From Johnsonella sp. (GTDB taxonomy: Bacteria > Bacillota > Clostridia > Lachnospirales > Lachnospiraceae), in the NCBI GenBank assembly GCA_030529445.1, contig JAUMWW010000003.1:1-64000 (forward strand): 64,000 bases of DNA, in the 5' to 3' direction. The translations under genes and the position numbers were made by a program. Within the stretch, counting starts at the first letter, position 1. The number at the start of each line of letters is the position of its first letter. This document shows, one piece after another, positions 43,892 through 52,668 of this stretch. The notes beneath the pieces were generated by a model. That model saw nothing but the letters and a program-made list of their open reading frames with translations. It was not told the origin of the DNA and searched no databases.

Positions 43892-44761
43892 ATGGAGAGT
43901 ATATGCCTGAAAGCCTATGCCAAGATCAATATCGGACTCGATATTCTCGGGAAGAGAGCGGACGGATATCATGAAATCAGAACGATCATGCAGCAGGTTC
44001 CGCTCAGCGACGGCATCCGCCTGAGGAAGAATATGGCGGGCGGGATCAGGCTGAGCTGCACCCGGTCCGATATACCGGAAGATGAGAGCAATCTTGCATG
44101 GAAGGCGGCAAGCCTTTTTTGCAAAACCTTCGGATTCAAAGAAAGCGTAGATATAGAACTGGAAAAGAGGATTCCTGCGGAAGCGGGGATGGGAGGCGGC
44201 AGTGCGGATGCGGCAGCGGTGCTTAAGGGGATGAAAGCGCTCTATGCTCCGGATATAGAGGAGCGGGAGCTGATGAAGCTGGGAGCAAAGCTGGGGGCGG
44301 ATATTCCTTACTGCATAGCGGGAGGTACCGCGCTTTGTGAAGGAATCGGAGAACGAATCAGTCCTCTCGGTGGCTTTCCGAAATCTTATGCCTTGATTTT
44401 GAAGCCGAATCTGCGGATATCGACGAAGGAGGTATATCGAAATCTCAGCATGGAGGAGATTTCCCGAAGAGGGCATGCGGATATCGATGCCCTGATCTCC
44501 TGCATAGAAGCGCAGGATCTTTGCCGCCTGGGAAGCAAGCTGAAGAATGTATTGGAGTACGGAGTAAGCAAGACCTACCCACTGATCGAGGAGCTGAAAG
44601 AGAACCTGCTTGAGCGGGGGGCGCTCGGCAGCTCCATGAGCGGAAGCGGCTCTGCGGTATTCGGGCTTTTTAAAGAAGAGGGCATTGCACAAAGCTGTCG
44701 GGAAGCCATAGAAGCGAAGGCGGGAAAGAAGATAGAGAAAAGCTTTTTGGTTTCACTCTGA
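43892..44761 (+). CDS. ispE: 4-diphosphocytidyl-2-C-methyl-D-erythritol kinase
   Basis: It phosphorylates CDP-ME in the non-mevalonate isoprenoid pathway. The 289-residue GHMP-family kinase starts at ATG 43892 after AGGGAGAAAATC; the frame from 43856 has no signal. Blocks: AYAKINIGLDILGKRADGYHEIRT, with the conserved Lys and the His/Asp region; IPAEAGMGGGSADAAAVLKGM, the glycine-rich ATP loop; ALILKPNLRISTKEVY; and MSGSGSAVFGLF, the third GHMP motif. The presence of this gene means the organism makes isoprenoids by the MEP route. Confidence 0.94.
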   Translation: MESICLKAYAKINIGLDILGKRADGYHEIRTIMQQVPLSDGIRLRKNMAGGIRLSCTRSDIPEDESNLAWKAASLFCKTFGFKESVDIELEKRIPAEAGMGGGSADAAAVLKGMKALYAPDIEERELMKLGAKLGADIPYCIAGGTALCEGIGERISPLGGFPKSYALILKPNLRISTKEVYRNLSMEEISRRGHADIDALISCIEAQDLCRLGSKLKNVLEYGVSKTYPLIEELKENLLERGALGSSMSGSGSAVFGLFKEEGIAQSCREAIEAKAGKKIEKSFLVSL

Positions 44762-44927
44762 AAAAAATACAGAAGCATCGGAATTTCGGTTTTTCTCCGA
44801 ATGAAGATCTCAAAATAAAGAAGGAAAAGTAAAAGAGGAAAGAAAGAATCCCGAAAGGTACTGCCTGAGAGCAGGAAAAGGAGGATAAAAAGCTCGAATA
44901 AAAGAGGAAGGATTAGGAGGAGTTTAC

Positions 44928-45599
44928 ATGGCGGATCATTTAAAACTGGATGTAGATGATTATATGCCGCTTCGGGATGTTGTATTTAAGACCCTCAGAC
45001 AGGCGATATTAAAAGGAGAGATGCATCCGGGAGAGAGGCTGATGGAAATCCAGCTTGCCAATAAACTCGGAGTGAGCAGAACTCCGATCAGAGAAGCGAT
45101 ACGGAAGCTGGAGCTTGAGGGGCTGGTCGTAATGACACCCAGAAAGGGTGCGGAGGTTGCCGGCATAACGGAAAAAAATCTCAGAGACGTGCTGGAGGTC
45201 AGAAGAGCGCTTGAGGAGCTGGCGATAGAGCTTGCCTGCAAAAGAATCAGCGAGGAAGAGATTGAGGAACTGGGAAGAGCGGAGGCTGAATTCAGCGCCG
45301 CGGTCGAAAAAGGAGATGTAATACAGATTGCGCAGAAGGATGAAGCCTTTCATGATATTATATTTAAGTCGACCTGCAATGATAAGCTGATTCAGATGCT
45401 GGGCAATCTCAGAGAGCAGATGTATCGCTTCCGGTTGGAATATATCAAGGATTCCGATAAGCGCAGGCTTTTGATCAATGAGCACAGAAATATCTATTAT
45501 GCGGTCAGAGACAAGAGAGGGGAAGAGGCGAAGCGCGCGATCGGGGAGCATATTGATAATCAGAAAGTAACGGTAGCAAAAACAATTAAAGAAAATTAG
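44928..45599 (+). CDS. GntR-family transcriptional regulator (FadR/FCD type)
   Basis: A 223-residue regulator. The N-terminal winged helix (about residues 10-75) shows PGERLMEIQLANKLGVSRTPIREA and KLELEGLVVMTPRKGAEV. The C-terminal helical FCD domain (LEVRRALEELAIELACKRI, DEAFHDIIFKSTCND with its metal-ligand-type Asp/His, and HRNIYYAVRDKRGEEAKRAI) places it in the FadR group, whose ligands are often organic acids. Its ligand and targets are not clear: neighbours are ispE and ddl. It has GATTAGGAGGAGTTTAC upstream. Confidence 0.88.
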   Translation: MADHLKLDVDDYMPLRDVVFKTLRQAILKGEMHPGERLMEIQLANKLGVSRTPIREAIRKLELEGLVVMTPRKGAEVAGITEKNLRDVLEVRRALEELAIELACKRISEEEIEELGRAEAEFSAAVEKGDVIQIAQKDEAFHDIIFKSTCNDKLIQMLGNLREQMYRFRLEYIKDSDKRRLLINEHRNIYYAVRDKRGEEAKRAIGEHIDNQKVTVAKTIKEN

Positions 45600-45612
45600 G
45601 GGTTATTTAAGA

Positions 45613-46671
45613 ATGGGTAAGAAAACGATAGCGCTGATCTTCGGCGGTCAATCTTCCGAGCATATGGTATCCTGTATGTCGGCGGCGAATATTGCGGATC
45701 TGATCGATAAAGAAACTTATGATCTGCTTCTGATCGGCATCACGCAGGAGGGACGCTGGCTTAAGGCTGTGGATGTGCAGCAGATGAGGAACGGGAATTG
45801 GAGAGAGGGAAAGATCTCTGCGGTGCTGCTTCCTGATTCCACAAAGCAATGCATACTGATAAAGGAAGGGGCGGACTATACCAAGGTAAAGATTGATCTT
45901 GTTTTTCCGGTGCTGCACGGCTTATACGGAGAGGACGGAACGATACAGGGGCTTTGCGAGCTTGCAAAAATACCTTATGTGGGCTGCGGCGTGCTTGCCT
46001 CTGCGATAGGGATGGATAAATCCTACACCAAGATCGTGGTCGATGCGCTCGGAATCAAACAGGCGAGATATGTTCTCACGACGAGAGCGGAGCTGGAGGA
46101 AGCTATCGAGGCGGTGATCGAAAGGATAGAGAAGACTCTGCCCTACCCTGTATTTGTCAAGCCCTGCAATGCGGGATCAAGCAAGGGCGTCGGTAAGGCG
46201 TCGGACAGAAGGAGTCTGCGCTTTGCGCTCAATGAGGCTGTGCTGCATGACAGGAAGATCCTGATTGAGGAGGGAATAAAAGGAAGAGAGATCGAATGCG
46301 CCGTACTGGGAACCTATTCCCGGATCCGCGCCAGCAAGGTGGGAGAGGTGATCGCGGCTGCGGAATTCTATGATTTTGACGCGAAATATTATAATAGCGA
46401 ATCCGCCACCGTGGTCGATCCTGTGCTTGCGGGGGACTGCGCCCGAACAATCGGCAGTCTTGCAAAAAGGATTTTTGCGGCAATCGACGGCTTCGGTCTT
46501 GCAAGAGTCGATTTTTTTGTTACGGAGAGGGGCGAGATCATCTTTAACGAGATCAATACAATGCCGGGCTTTACCGCAATCAGCATGTATCCCATGCTTT
46601 GGGAGGCGAGCGGCATCCCCAAGGCGGAGCTGATCAAAGAGCTGATAGAGCTTGCGTTTCGGAGAGAATGA
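45613..46671 (+). CDS. ddl: D-alanine--D-alanine ligase
   Basis: It makes the D-Ala-D-Ala dipeptide for peptidoglycan with ATP. The 352-residue protein is an ATP-grasp enzyme: ALIFGGQSSEHMVSCMSAANI, FPVLHGLYGEDGTIQGLCE, IPYVGCGVLASAIGMDKSYTK, YPVFVKPCNAGSSKGVGKA and FNEINTMPGFTAISMYPMLWEASG. The insert region is long, as in DdlA/Firmicutes forms. The GRE to AF change in the SYxKxxxE region typical of VanA-type ligases was not seen, so D-Ala-D-Ala rather than D-Ala-D-Lac is expected. It is followed by murI. Confidence 0.93.
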   Translation: MGKKTIALIFGGQSSEHMVSCMSAANIADLIDKETYDLLLIGITQEGRWLKAVDVQQMRNGNWREGKISAVLLPDSTKQCILIKEGADYTKVKIDLVFPVLHGLYGEDGTIQGLCELAKIPYVGCGVLASAIGMDKSYTKIVVDALGIKQARYVLTTRAELEEAIEAVIERIEKTLPYPVFVKPCNAGSSKGVGKASDRRSLRFALNEAVLHDRKILIEEGIKGREIECAVLGTYSRIRASKVGEVIAAAEFYDFDAKYYNSESATVVDPVLAGDCARTIGSLAKRIFAAIDGFGLARVDFFVTERGEIIFNEINTMPGFTAISMYPMLWEASGIPKAELIKELIELAFRRE

Positions 46672-47489
46672 TGGAAGTGCAAAAGAGAGATCTTGCAATC
46701 GGAATTTTTGATTCCGGCATAGGAGGGCTTACGGTGGCAAAAGAGATCATGAAGCAGATGCCCTCGGAAAGCCTCGTGTATTTCGGGGATACGGCAAGGC
46801 TGCCCTATGGAAATAAATCAAAAGAGACGGTCATACGATATTCAAGGCAAATCTACAGATTTTTGCGCTCCGAGCAGGTGAAAGCCATCGTCATCGCCTG
46901 CAATACGGCAAGCGCTCATGCCTTGGATGTGCTTTCTGCAGAAAGCGATATCCCGGTGATCGGGGTGATCAAAGCGGGAGCGCATGCGGCGGTGCAAAGC
47001 ACAAGAAACGGAAGAGTCGGCGTGATGGGAACGGAGGGCACGGTCAGGAGCGGAGTTTATGAGAAAACGATCAGGGAGGAAAATCCCGAGATCGAGGTGC
47101 TGCAAAAAGCCTGTCCGCTTTTGGTTCCTCTCGTGGAAGAGGGGCTTGCTCATGACAGGATAACCGATGAAATCATTAACCGATATATGAGCGAGCTGAA
47201 GGGAAAATATATCGATACCCTGATTTTGGGCTGTACGCATTATCCCCTGCTTTCGGCGGCAATCTCAAGAGCGATGGGAGAGCAGGTGGAACTGGTCAAT
47301 CCCGCGTATGAAACCGCTGCCGAGCTAAAGGAGATTTTGAGAGAGCAAAGCCTGTTGAGAGAAAAGGGGGAAGAGGGCGGACAGCGCTTCTATGTCAGCG
47401 ATCTGGCGGAGCGTTTCGCAGACTTTGCCTCCTCTATTTTGCCTGCCCGGATCGCAAAGACGGAGAAAATCAATATAGAGGAATACTGA
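46671..47489 (+). CDS. murI: Glutamate racemase
   Basis: It supplies D-glutamate for peptidoglycan. The 272-residue protein has IGIFDSGIGGLTVAKEI, YFGDTARLPYGNKSKE, IACNTASAHALD and TLILGCTHYPLL; the two Cys residues in the last two motifs are the catalytic pair. The ATG at 46671 overlaps the last base of the ddl stop; an ATG three bases earlier is possible but too close to the GGAGAG site. The longer frame from 46599 lies within ddl. Together with ddl it makes a small peptidoglycan-precursor operon. Confidence 0.93.
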   Translation: MEVQKRDLAIGIFDSGIGGLTVAKEIMKQMPSESLVYFGDTARLPYGNKSKETVIRYSRQIYRFLRSEQVKAIVIACNTASAHALDVLSAESDIPVIGVIKAGAHAAVQSTRNGRVGVMGTEGTVRSGVYEKTIREENPEIEVLQKACPLLVPLVEEGLAHDRITDEIINRYMSELKGKYIDTLILGCTHYPLLSAAISRAMGEQVELVNPAYETAAELKEILREQSLLREKGEEGGQRFYVSDLAERFADFASSILPARIAKTEKINIEEY

Positions 47490-47932
47490 TGAAGAAGGAT
47501 GTATTTATTACGATAAACAGCACGCATAAAATGGATGAAGACAGCGACCATATCCAGATGATATTTCCCGGATTATATGCATTTTGCGAGGAGAAGCATA
47601 AAATCACTTACGAGGAGCCGGTCGAGGGGATGAAGGGGATGATTAAGAACACCCTGATCATCAACGATGCGGGAATGGAGATTATCAAAGAAGGATTGGC
47701 AAGCTCCCATATGAGCTTTTTAAAATCGGGGAAAAAGACCTCGTCAAAATACAGCACCCCTTACGGAGATATTATTATGGGGATCAGGACCTTCGATCTT
47801 CATATCAGCGAGGGAGAGGATAAGATCTGCATAGATGCGCAGTATGCGATAGAGATGGGCGGAGAACATGTATCAAACTGTAATTTAAAGGTGGATATCT
47901 GCTCAAAAGACATTGCAGATATCCACCTTTAA
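47489..47932 (+). CDS. DUF1934 family protein
   Basis: A 147-residue protein expected to form a calycin-like beta barrel, related to the YwiB group. The sequence alternates beta strands: DVFITINSTHKMDEDSDHI, LYAFCEEKHKITYEE, NTLIINDAGMEIIKEGL, HMSFLKSGKKTSSKYSTPYG, FDLHISEGEDKICIDAQYAIEM. Function is unknown. Its ATG overlaps the murI stop by one base. The last 44 bases of the coding region form a perfect 16-bp inverted repeat, so the 3' end probably also works as an RNA hairpin. Confidence 0.8.
   Translation: MKKDVFITINSTHKMDEDSDHIQMIFPGLYAFCEEKHKITYEEPVEGMKGMIKNTLIINDAGMEIIKEGLASSHMSFLKSGKKTSSKYSTPYGDIIMGIRTFDLHISEGEDKICIDAQYAIEMGGEHVSNCNLKVDICSKDIADIHL
47887..47930 (+). terminator. Perfect 16-bp hairpin inside the end of the DUF1934 gene
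   Basis: AAAGGTGGATATCTGC at 47887-47902 and GCAGATATCCACCTTT at 47915-47930 are exact inverted repeats with a 12-base loop. The right arm's last T is the first base of the TAA stop codon. No T-run follows. The two neighbouring operons converge here, so it probably limits read-through or protects the transcript 3' end. Confidence 0.75.
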
Positions 47933-47980
47933 GTTCAAGCGATAGGATACCGGGGCCCTTATTCTGAAGAGAACCGGAGC

Positions 47981-48430
47981 TTAGTTTGTTTTTTTGAAGC
48001 GGGAGAAGAATCCTTTTTTTGCTTCGGGCTTTGCGATTACGCCGCCTCTCACGCTTTTTAATTCCGTAATATAGATGCCGCTGACCACGACTTTGACCTC
48101 GGATTTGAGCGGTATGGAATGAAACACCTTATCATCCGCCATCAGCGTCATGATTTTCGGTCCCACCTTGGCTTTGACGATTGGAACCTTTGACCAGCGA
48201 AGATATTTCGGAGTCTGCTCATAAACCATTTTCGGAAGACCGGAGTCTTTGAGCTTCAGTTTCTTCTTATCTATAATCAGCATAGAAACCGTTTGTTTTG
48301 CAGCTTCGATGGCTGCTTTTTGTTCTGTCTGCTTTTTTTCCAATTTTCTGCCGATGAAGTATAACACGACCAGCACCGCCAATACGATCATAAGCACGAT
48401 GGCTATGATTAAGAGTACCTTACCTAACAC
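47981..48430 (-). CDS. Small membrane-anchored protein of unknown function
   Basis: A 149-residue protein on the minus strand. The start was set at GTG 48430, nine bases after GGAGG; the longer frame from 48472 lacks that signal. Residues 1-26 form a membrane anchor (VLLIIAIVLMIVLAVLVVLYFI), then a charged helix KLEKKQTEQKAAIEAAKQ. The remainder is a beta-rich domain: VSMLIIDKKKLKLKDSGLPKMVYEQ, VPIVKAKVGPKIMTLMADD, KSEVKVVVSGIYITELKSVRGG. It lies between the DUF1934 gene and rpoB. No family is recognised, though similar proteins are common in Lachnospiraceae. Confidence 0.7.
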   Translation of the reverse strand: MLGKVLLIIAIVLMIVLAVLVVLYFIGRKLEKKQTEQKAAIEAAKQTVSMLIIDKKKLKLKDSGLPKMVYEQTPKYLRWSKVPIVKAKVGPKIMTLMADDKVFHSIPLKSEVKVVVSGIYITELKSVRGGVIAKPEAKKGFFSRFKKTN

Positions 48431-48556
48431 GTCAAAATTCCTCCAAATTCTGTTTTTTTGAATGAGAAGCATCGCAGATCAATGCTTCCGGAATGAGATA
48501 TATGCTAAACTATAACATTATACCAAAAGAAGACGGTAAAAGCAAGGATTTCCGTA

Positions 48557-48585
48557 TTGACACCTTGAAACGACTATGATACTAT
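48557..48585 (+). promoter_or_regulatory. Sigma-A promoter of rpoBC
   Basis: TTGACA at 48557-48562, a 17-base spacer and TACTAT at 48580-48585. It is 156 bases ahead of the rpoB start. No ribosomal protein genes precede rpoB here, so the operon relies on its own promoter. Confidence 0.65.
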
Positions 48586-48740
48586 GAAGATTGCAGTATT
48601 ATGGGAAAGTGGCGTTTTTTATCCGCAAAGAGAAAAACTGAGGATACGGATCGGCGCTTTTCCTTAGCGTGAATCGATGCTGTTGAAATGGATACTGATA
48701 TAGATACTACAAAGTAATTATGATACAAGGGAGAGACGCA

Positions 48741-51700
48741 ATGGAAAAAAGCAAAATGCATCCCATAGAGTCGGGGAAAAGCGTAAGGATGAGTTTCTCA
48801 ATGCAAAAGGAAGTCCTTGAAATGCCCAATCTGATAGAGATCCAGAAGGATTCCTATCAATGGTTCTTAACGGAGGGTCTTCGGGAGGTTTTTCGTGATA
48901 TCTTTCCGATAGAAGACTTCGGAGGGCATTTGAGCCTTGATTTTGTAGATTACATATTATGCAGAGACGATGTTAAGTACAGTATAGAAGAGTGTAAGGA
49001 AAGAGATGCCACCTATGCGGCTCCGATCAAGGTTAAGGTCCGGCTGAGCAATAAGGAAAAGGATGAAATCAACGAATACGAGATCTTTATGGGAGATTTG
49101 CCCTTGATGACGGATACGGGTTCTTTTGTGATCAACGGCGCGGAGAGGGTGATTGTAAGTCAGCTGGTTCGTTCTCCTGGTATTTATTATACCGTTGAGC
49201 ATGATAAAATAGGAAAAGAATGTTTTTTCTGTCAGGTTATTCCGAACAGAGGAGCATGGCTTGAGTATGAAACGGATTCCAATGACGTATTCTATGTGCG
49301 CGTGGACAGGACGAGAAAAGTCCCGGTTACGGTGCTGATTCGAGCTTTCGGCGTAGGAACAAATTCCGAAATACTGGATCTCTTCGGGGAGGAGCCGAAG
49401 CTTATGGCAAGCTTTGCGAAGGATCCCTCCGATAATTATGCGGACGGTTTGTTGGAGCTCTATAAGAAGATACGCCCGGGCGAGCCGCTTTCTGTAGACA
49501 GTGCAAAGAATCTTTTGCATTCGATGTTTTTTGATCCCAGAAGATATGATCTTGCCAGAGTGGGAAGATACAAATTTAATAAAAAGCTGCATTTCAGATA
49601 TCGGATAGCCGGACGTAAACTTGCAGAAGATGTCGTGGATACGGAAAGCGGAGAGATTCTGGCTTCCGCCGGCGAGATCGTATCCAGAGAGCTTGCCTGC
49701 AGGATCCAGGACGCGGGAATCGCTTATGTATGGCTGGCGGGAGAGGACAGAAACATCAAGGTGCTGTCCAATCTGATGGTTGATATCAAAAAGCATGTCG
49801 ATATCGAAAATGTCGAGGAGCTTGGCGTGACCGAGCCGGTTTATTATCCGGCATTAAAGGAATTGATCGAAGAGGCGGGCGATCAAAAAGAGCTTGAGAA
49901 TCTGATAAGGAAGAATATTGCGCTTCTGATTCCGAAGCATGTGACGAGGGAGGATATTTTTGCCTCTATCAATTATAATATGCACCTCGAAGAGGGCATA
50001 GGAAATAAGGATGATATCGATCATCTCGGCAACAGGCGAATTCGTGCCGTCGGAGAGCTCCTGCAAAATCAGTACAGGATAGGCTTGACGAGAATGGAAA
50101 GAGTGGTAAGGGAGAGGATGTCCACACAGGATAAGGAGGGCGTGACGGCGCAGTCTCTGATCAATATCAAGCCCGTAACCGCTTCCATCAAAGAGTTTTT
50201 CGGAAGCTCCCAGCTTTCCCAGTTTATGGATCAGAACAATCCTCTTGCAGAGCTGACACATAAAAGAAGGCTTTCCGCCCTCGGTCCTGGAGGTCTTTCC
50301 AGAGACAGGGCGGGATTTGAGGTTCGAGACGTGCATTATACGCATTATGGACGTATGTGCCCGATAGAGACGCCGGAAGGACCGAATATCGGACTGATCA
50401 ACTCGCTTGCCTGCTTTGCGAGAGTCAACTCCTACGGATTTATCGAGTCGCCGTATCGAATCGTGGATAAATCCGTCGATCCGGAGAATCCTGTCGTAAC
50501 CGATAATGTTTGTTATTATACGGCGGATGAGGAAGATAATTACAGGGTGGCGCAGGCGAACGAGCCGCTCGACGAGGAAGGGCATTTCGTCAACGACAAT
50601 GTATCCGGAAGATATAGGGACGAGACCTCGGAGTTCCAGAAGAGGAATATAGATCTGATGGACGTTTCCCCGAGAATGGTTTTTTCCGTAGCGACGAGCA
50701 TGATTCCCTTCCTGGAAAACGACGACGCAAACCGTGCGCTGATGGGTTCAAACATGCAGCGCCAGGCGGTGCCCCTGATGGTAACTGAGGAGCCGGTTGT
50801 AGGAACGGGAATGGAAGGAAAGGCTGCGGTCGATTCAGGAGTCTGCGTTATTGCAAAGAGCGCCGGAGAGGTGGTGCTCAGCTCTGCCGATAAGATCGTG
50901 GTTAAGCGGGATGAGGACGGGGGAAAGGATGAGTACAGACTGATTAAGTTTGCAAGAAGCAACCAGTCCAACTCCTATAATCAAAAGCCCATCGTTTCCA
51001 AAGGAGACCGGGTGAAGGCGGGGGAGGTCATCGCGGACGGACCCTCGACCAGGAGAGGAGAGATCGCTCTGGGCAAGAACCCGCTGATCGGCTTCATGAC
51101 CTGGGAGGGATATAATTACGAGGATGCGGTGCTTCTGAGCGAGCGCTTGGTTGAAGACGATGTATATACCTCGATTCATATAGAAGAATACGAATGTGCG
51201 GCAAGAGATACCAAGCTCGGTCCGGAAGAAATCACAAGAGACGTGCCCGGAGTCGGAGACGATGCGCTGAAAGATCTTGACGAGAGAGGAATCATCAGAA
51301 TCGGTGCCGAAGTAAGAGCCGGAGATATTCTCGTCGGCAAGGTGACGCCGAAGGGAGAAACCGAGCTTACGGCGGAAGAAAGACTCTTAAGGGCAATATT
51401 CGGAGAGAAGGCGAGAGAGGTGAGGGATACCTCCTTGAAGGTGCCGCACGGAGCTTACGGAGTTGTGGTGGATGCGAAGGTATTTACCAGAAAGAACGGA
51501 GACGAACTCCAGCCCGGAGTCAATCAGAATGTGCGCATCTATATTGCCCAGAAGAGGAAGATCTCCGTCGGAGACAAGATGGCGGGACGCCACGGAAACA
51601 AGGGTGTGGTATCGAGGGTTCTGCCCGTCGAGGATATGCCCTTCCTGCCAAACGGAAGACCTCTGGATATCGTGCTCAACCCGCTCGGCGTACCTTCCCG

Positions 51701-52601
51701 TATGAATATAGGGCAGGTGCTGGAGATCCATCTTTCGCTTGCGGCGAAGGCGCTCGGCTTCAATGTCGCGACACCGGTTTTTGACGGAGCGAACGAAAAC
51801 GATATCATGGATATGCTCGAAATCGCCAATGATTATGTCAATACCGATTTTGAAGAGTTCAGAAAAAAATATGAAAAGCTGATTGATACTCATGTTATGG
51901 AGTATCTTGCAAAGAACCTCAAGCATAGAGAGCTTTGGAAGGGAGTTCCCATATCCAGGGACGGAAAAGTATGGCTTAGGGACGGAAGAACCGGAGAGTA
52001 CTTCGACAGCCCGGTTACAATAGGGCATATGCATTATCTGAAGCTGCACCACCTCGTGGACGACAAGATCCACGCGCGTTCTACCGGTCCATACTCTTTG
52101 GTGACGCAGCAGCCTCTGGGAGGAAAGGCGCAGTTCGGAGGACAGCGCTTCGGAGAGATGGAGGTCTGGGCGCTCGAGGCATACGGAGCATCCTATACCT
52201 TGCAGGAGATCCTTACGGTGAAATCGGATGATGTGGTCGGAAGAGTTAAGACTTATGAGGCGATCATCAAGGGTGATAATATACCGGATTCCGGTATACC
52301 AGAGTCCTTCAAGGTGCTCTTAAAGGAATTGCAGTCTCTCGGACTCGATGTAAGAGTTCTGATGGATGACGGTTCCGAGGTGGAGCTGAAGGAAAACGTG
52401 CATTATGGTGATTTAAGCATTCATTCCATTATTGAGGGCAACCGGAAGTATAATGATACGGAAGGAATCGAGGAAAGCGGATTTATCAAGCAGGAATTCG
52501 TGGACGGGGAGCTCGTGGAGGCGGAAGATGAATACACCGAGGAGGAGTATCCGCAGGATGGCGGTTCCGAAGAGGAATATGCCGATTTTGATGAGGAATA
52601 A
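48741..52601 (+). CDS. rpoB: RNA polymerase beta subunit
   Basis: The 1286-residue catalytic subunit of RNA polymerase. The start was set at ATG 48741, with GGGAGAG upstream; a frame from 48720 lacks it. The protrusion and lobe, the RPB2 fork region, flap and C-terminal clamp are all present. The rifampicin cluster reads [29 protein letters not shown], split here as [12 protein letters not shown] and [13 protein letters not shown]: the Asp, His and Ser positions linked to resistance carry wild-type residues. [15 protein letters not shown] and [20 protein letters not shown] follow. An acidic C-terminal tail ([13 protein letters not shown]) is a feature of clostridial RpoB. Followed by rpoC. 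Confidence 0.97.
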   Translation: MEKSKMHPIESGKSVRMSFSMQKEVLEMPNLIEIQKDSYQWFLTEGLREVFRDIFPIEDFGGHLSLDFVDYILCRDDVKYSIEECKERDATYAAPIKVKVRLSNKEKDEINEYEIFMGDLPLMTDTGSFVINGAERVIVSQLVRSPGIYYTVEHDKIGKECFFCQVIPNRGAWLEYETDSNDVFYVRVDRTRKVPVTVLIRAFGVGTNSEILDLFGEEPKLMASFAKDPSDNYADGLLELYKKIRPGEPLSVDSAKNLLHSMFFDPRRYDLARVGRYKFNKKLHFRYRIAGRKLAEDVVDTESGEILASAGEIVSRELACRIQDAGIAYVWLAGEDRNIKVLSNLMVDIKKHVDIENVEELGVTEPVYYPALKELIEEAGDQKELENLIRKNIALLIPKHVTREDIFASINYNMHLEEGIGNKDDIDHLGNRRIRAVGELLQNQYRIGLTRMERVVRERMSTQDKEGVTAQSLINIKPVTASIKEFFGSSQLSQFMDQNNPLAELTHKRRLSALGPGGLSRDRAGFEVRDVHYTHYGRMCPIETPEGPNIGLINSLACFARVNSYGFIESPYRIVDKSVDPENPVVTDNVCYYTADEEDNYRVAQANEPLDEEGHFVNDNVSGRYRDETSEFQKRNIDLMDVSPRMVFSVATSMIPFLENDDANRALMGSNMQRQAVPLMVTEEPVVGTGMEGKAAVDSGVCVIAKSAGEVVLSSADKIVVKRDEDGGKDEYRLIKFARSNQSNSYNQKPIVSKGDRVKAGEVIADGPSTRRGEIALGKNPLIGFMTWEGYNYEDAVLLSERLVEDDVYTSIHIEEYECAARDTKLGPEEITRDVPGVGDDALKDLDERGIIRIGAEVRAGDILVGKVTPKGETELTAEERLLRAIFGEKAREVRDTSLKVPHGAYGVVVDAKVFTRKNGDELQPGVNQNVRIYIAQKRKISVGDKMAGRHGNKGVVSRVLPVEDMPFLPNGRPLDIVLNPLGVPSRMNIGQVLEIHLSLAAKALGFNVATPVFDGANENDIMDMLEIANDYVNTDFEEFRKKYEKLIDTHVMEYLAKNLKHRELWKGVPISRDGKVWLRDGRTGEYFDSPVTIGHMHYLKLHHLVDDKIHARSTGPYSLVTQQPLGGKAQFGGQRFGEMEVWALEAYGASYTLQEILTVKSDDVVGRVKTYEAIIKGDNIPDSGIPESFKVLLKELQSLGLDVRVLMDDGSEVELKENVHYGDLSIHSIIEGNRKYNDTEGIEESGFIKQEFVDGELVEAEDEYTEEEYPQDGGSEEEYADFDEE

Positions 52602-52668
52602 TAAGATATAGAGAATGTCCGCCCCGATGGCGGCGGGCTGATAACAAAGTTTGGAAAGGAGCATATGA

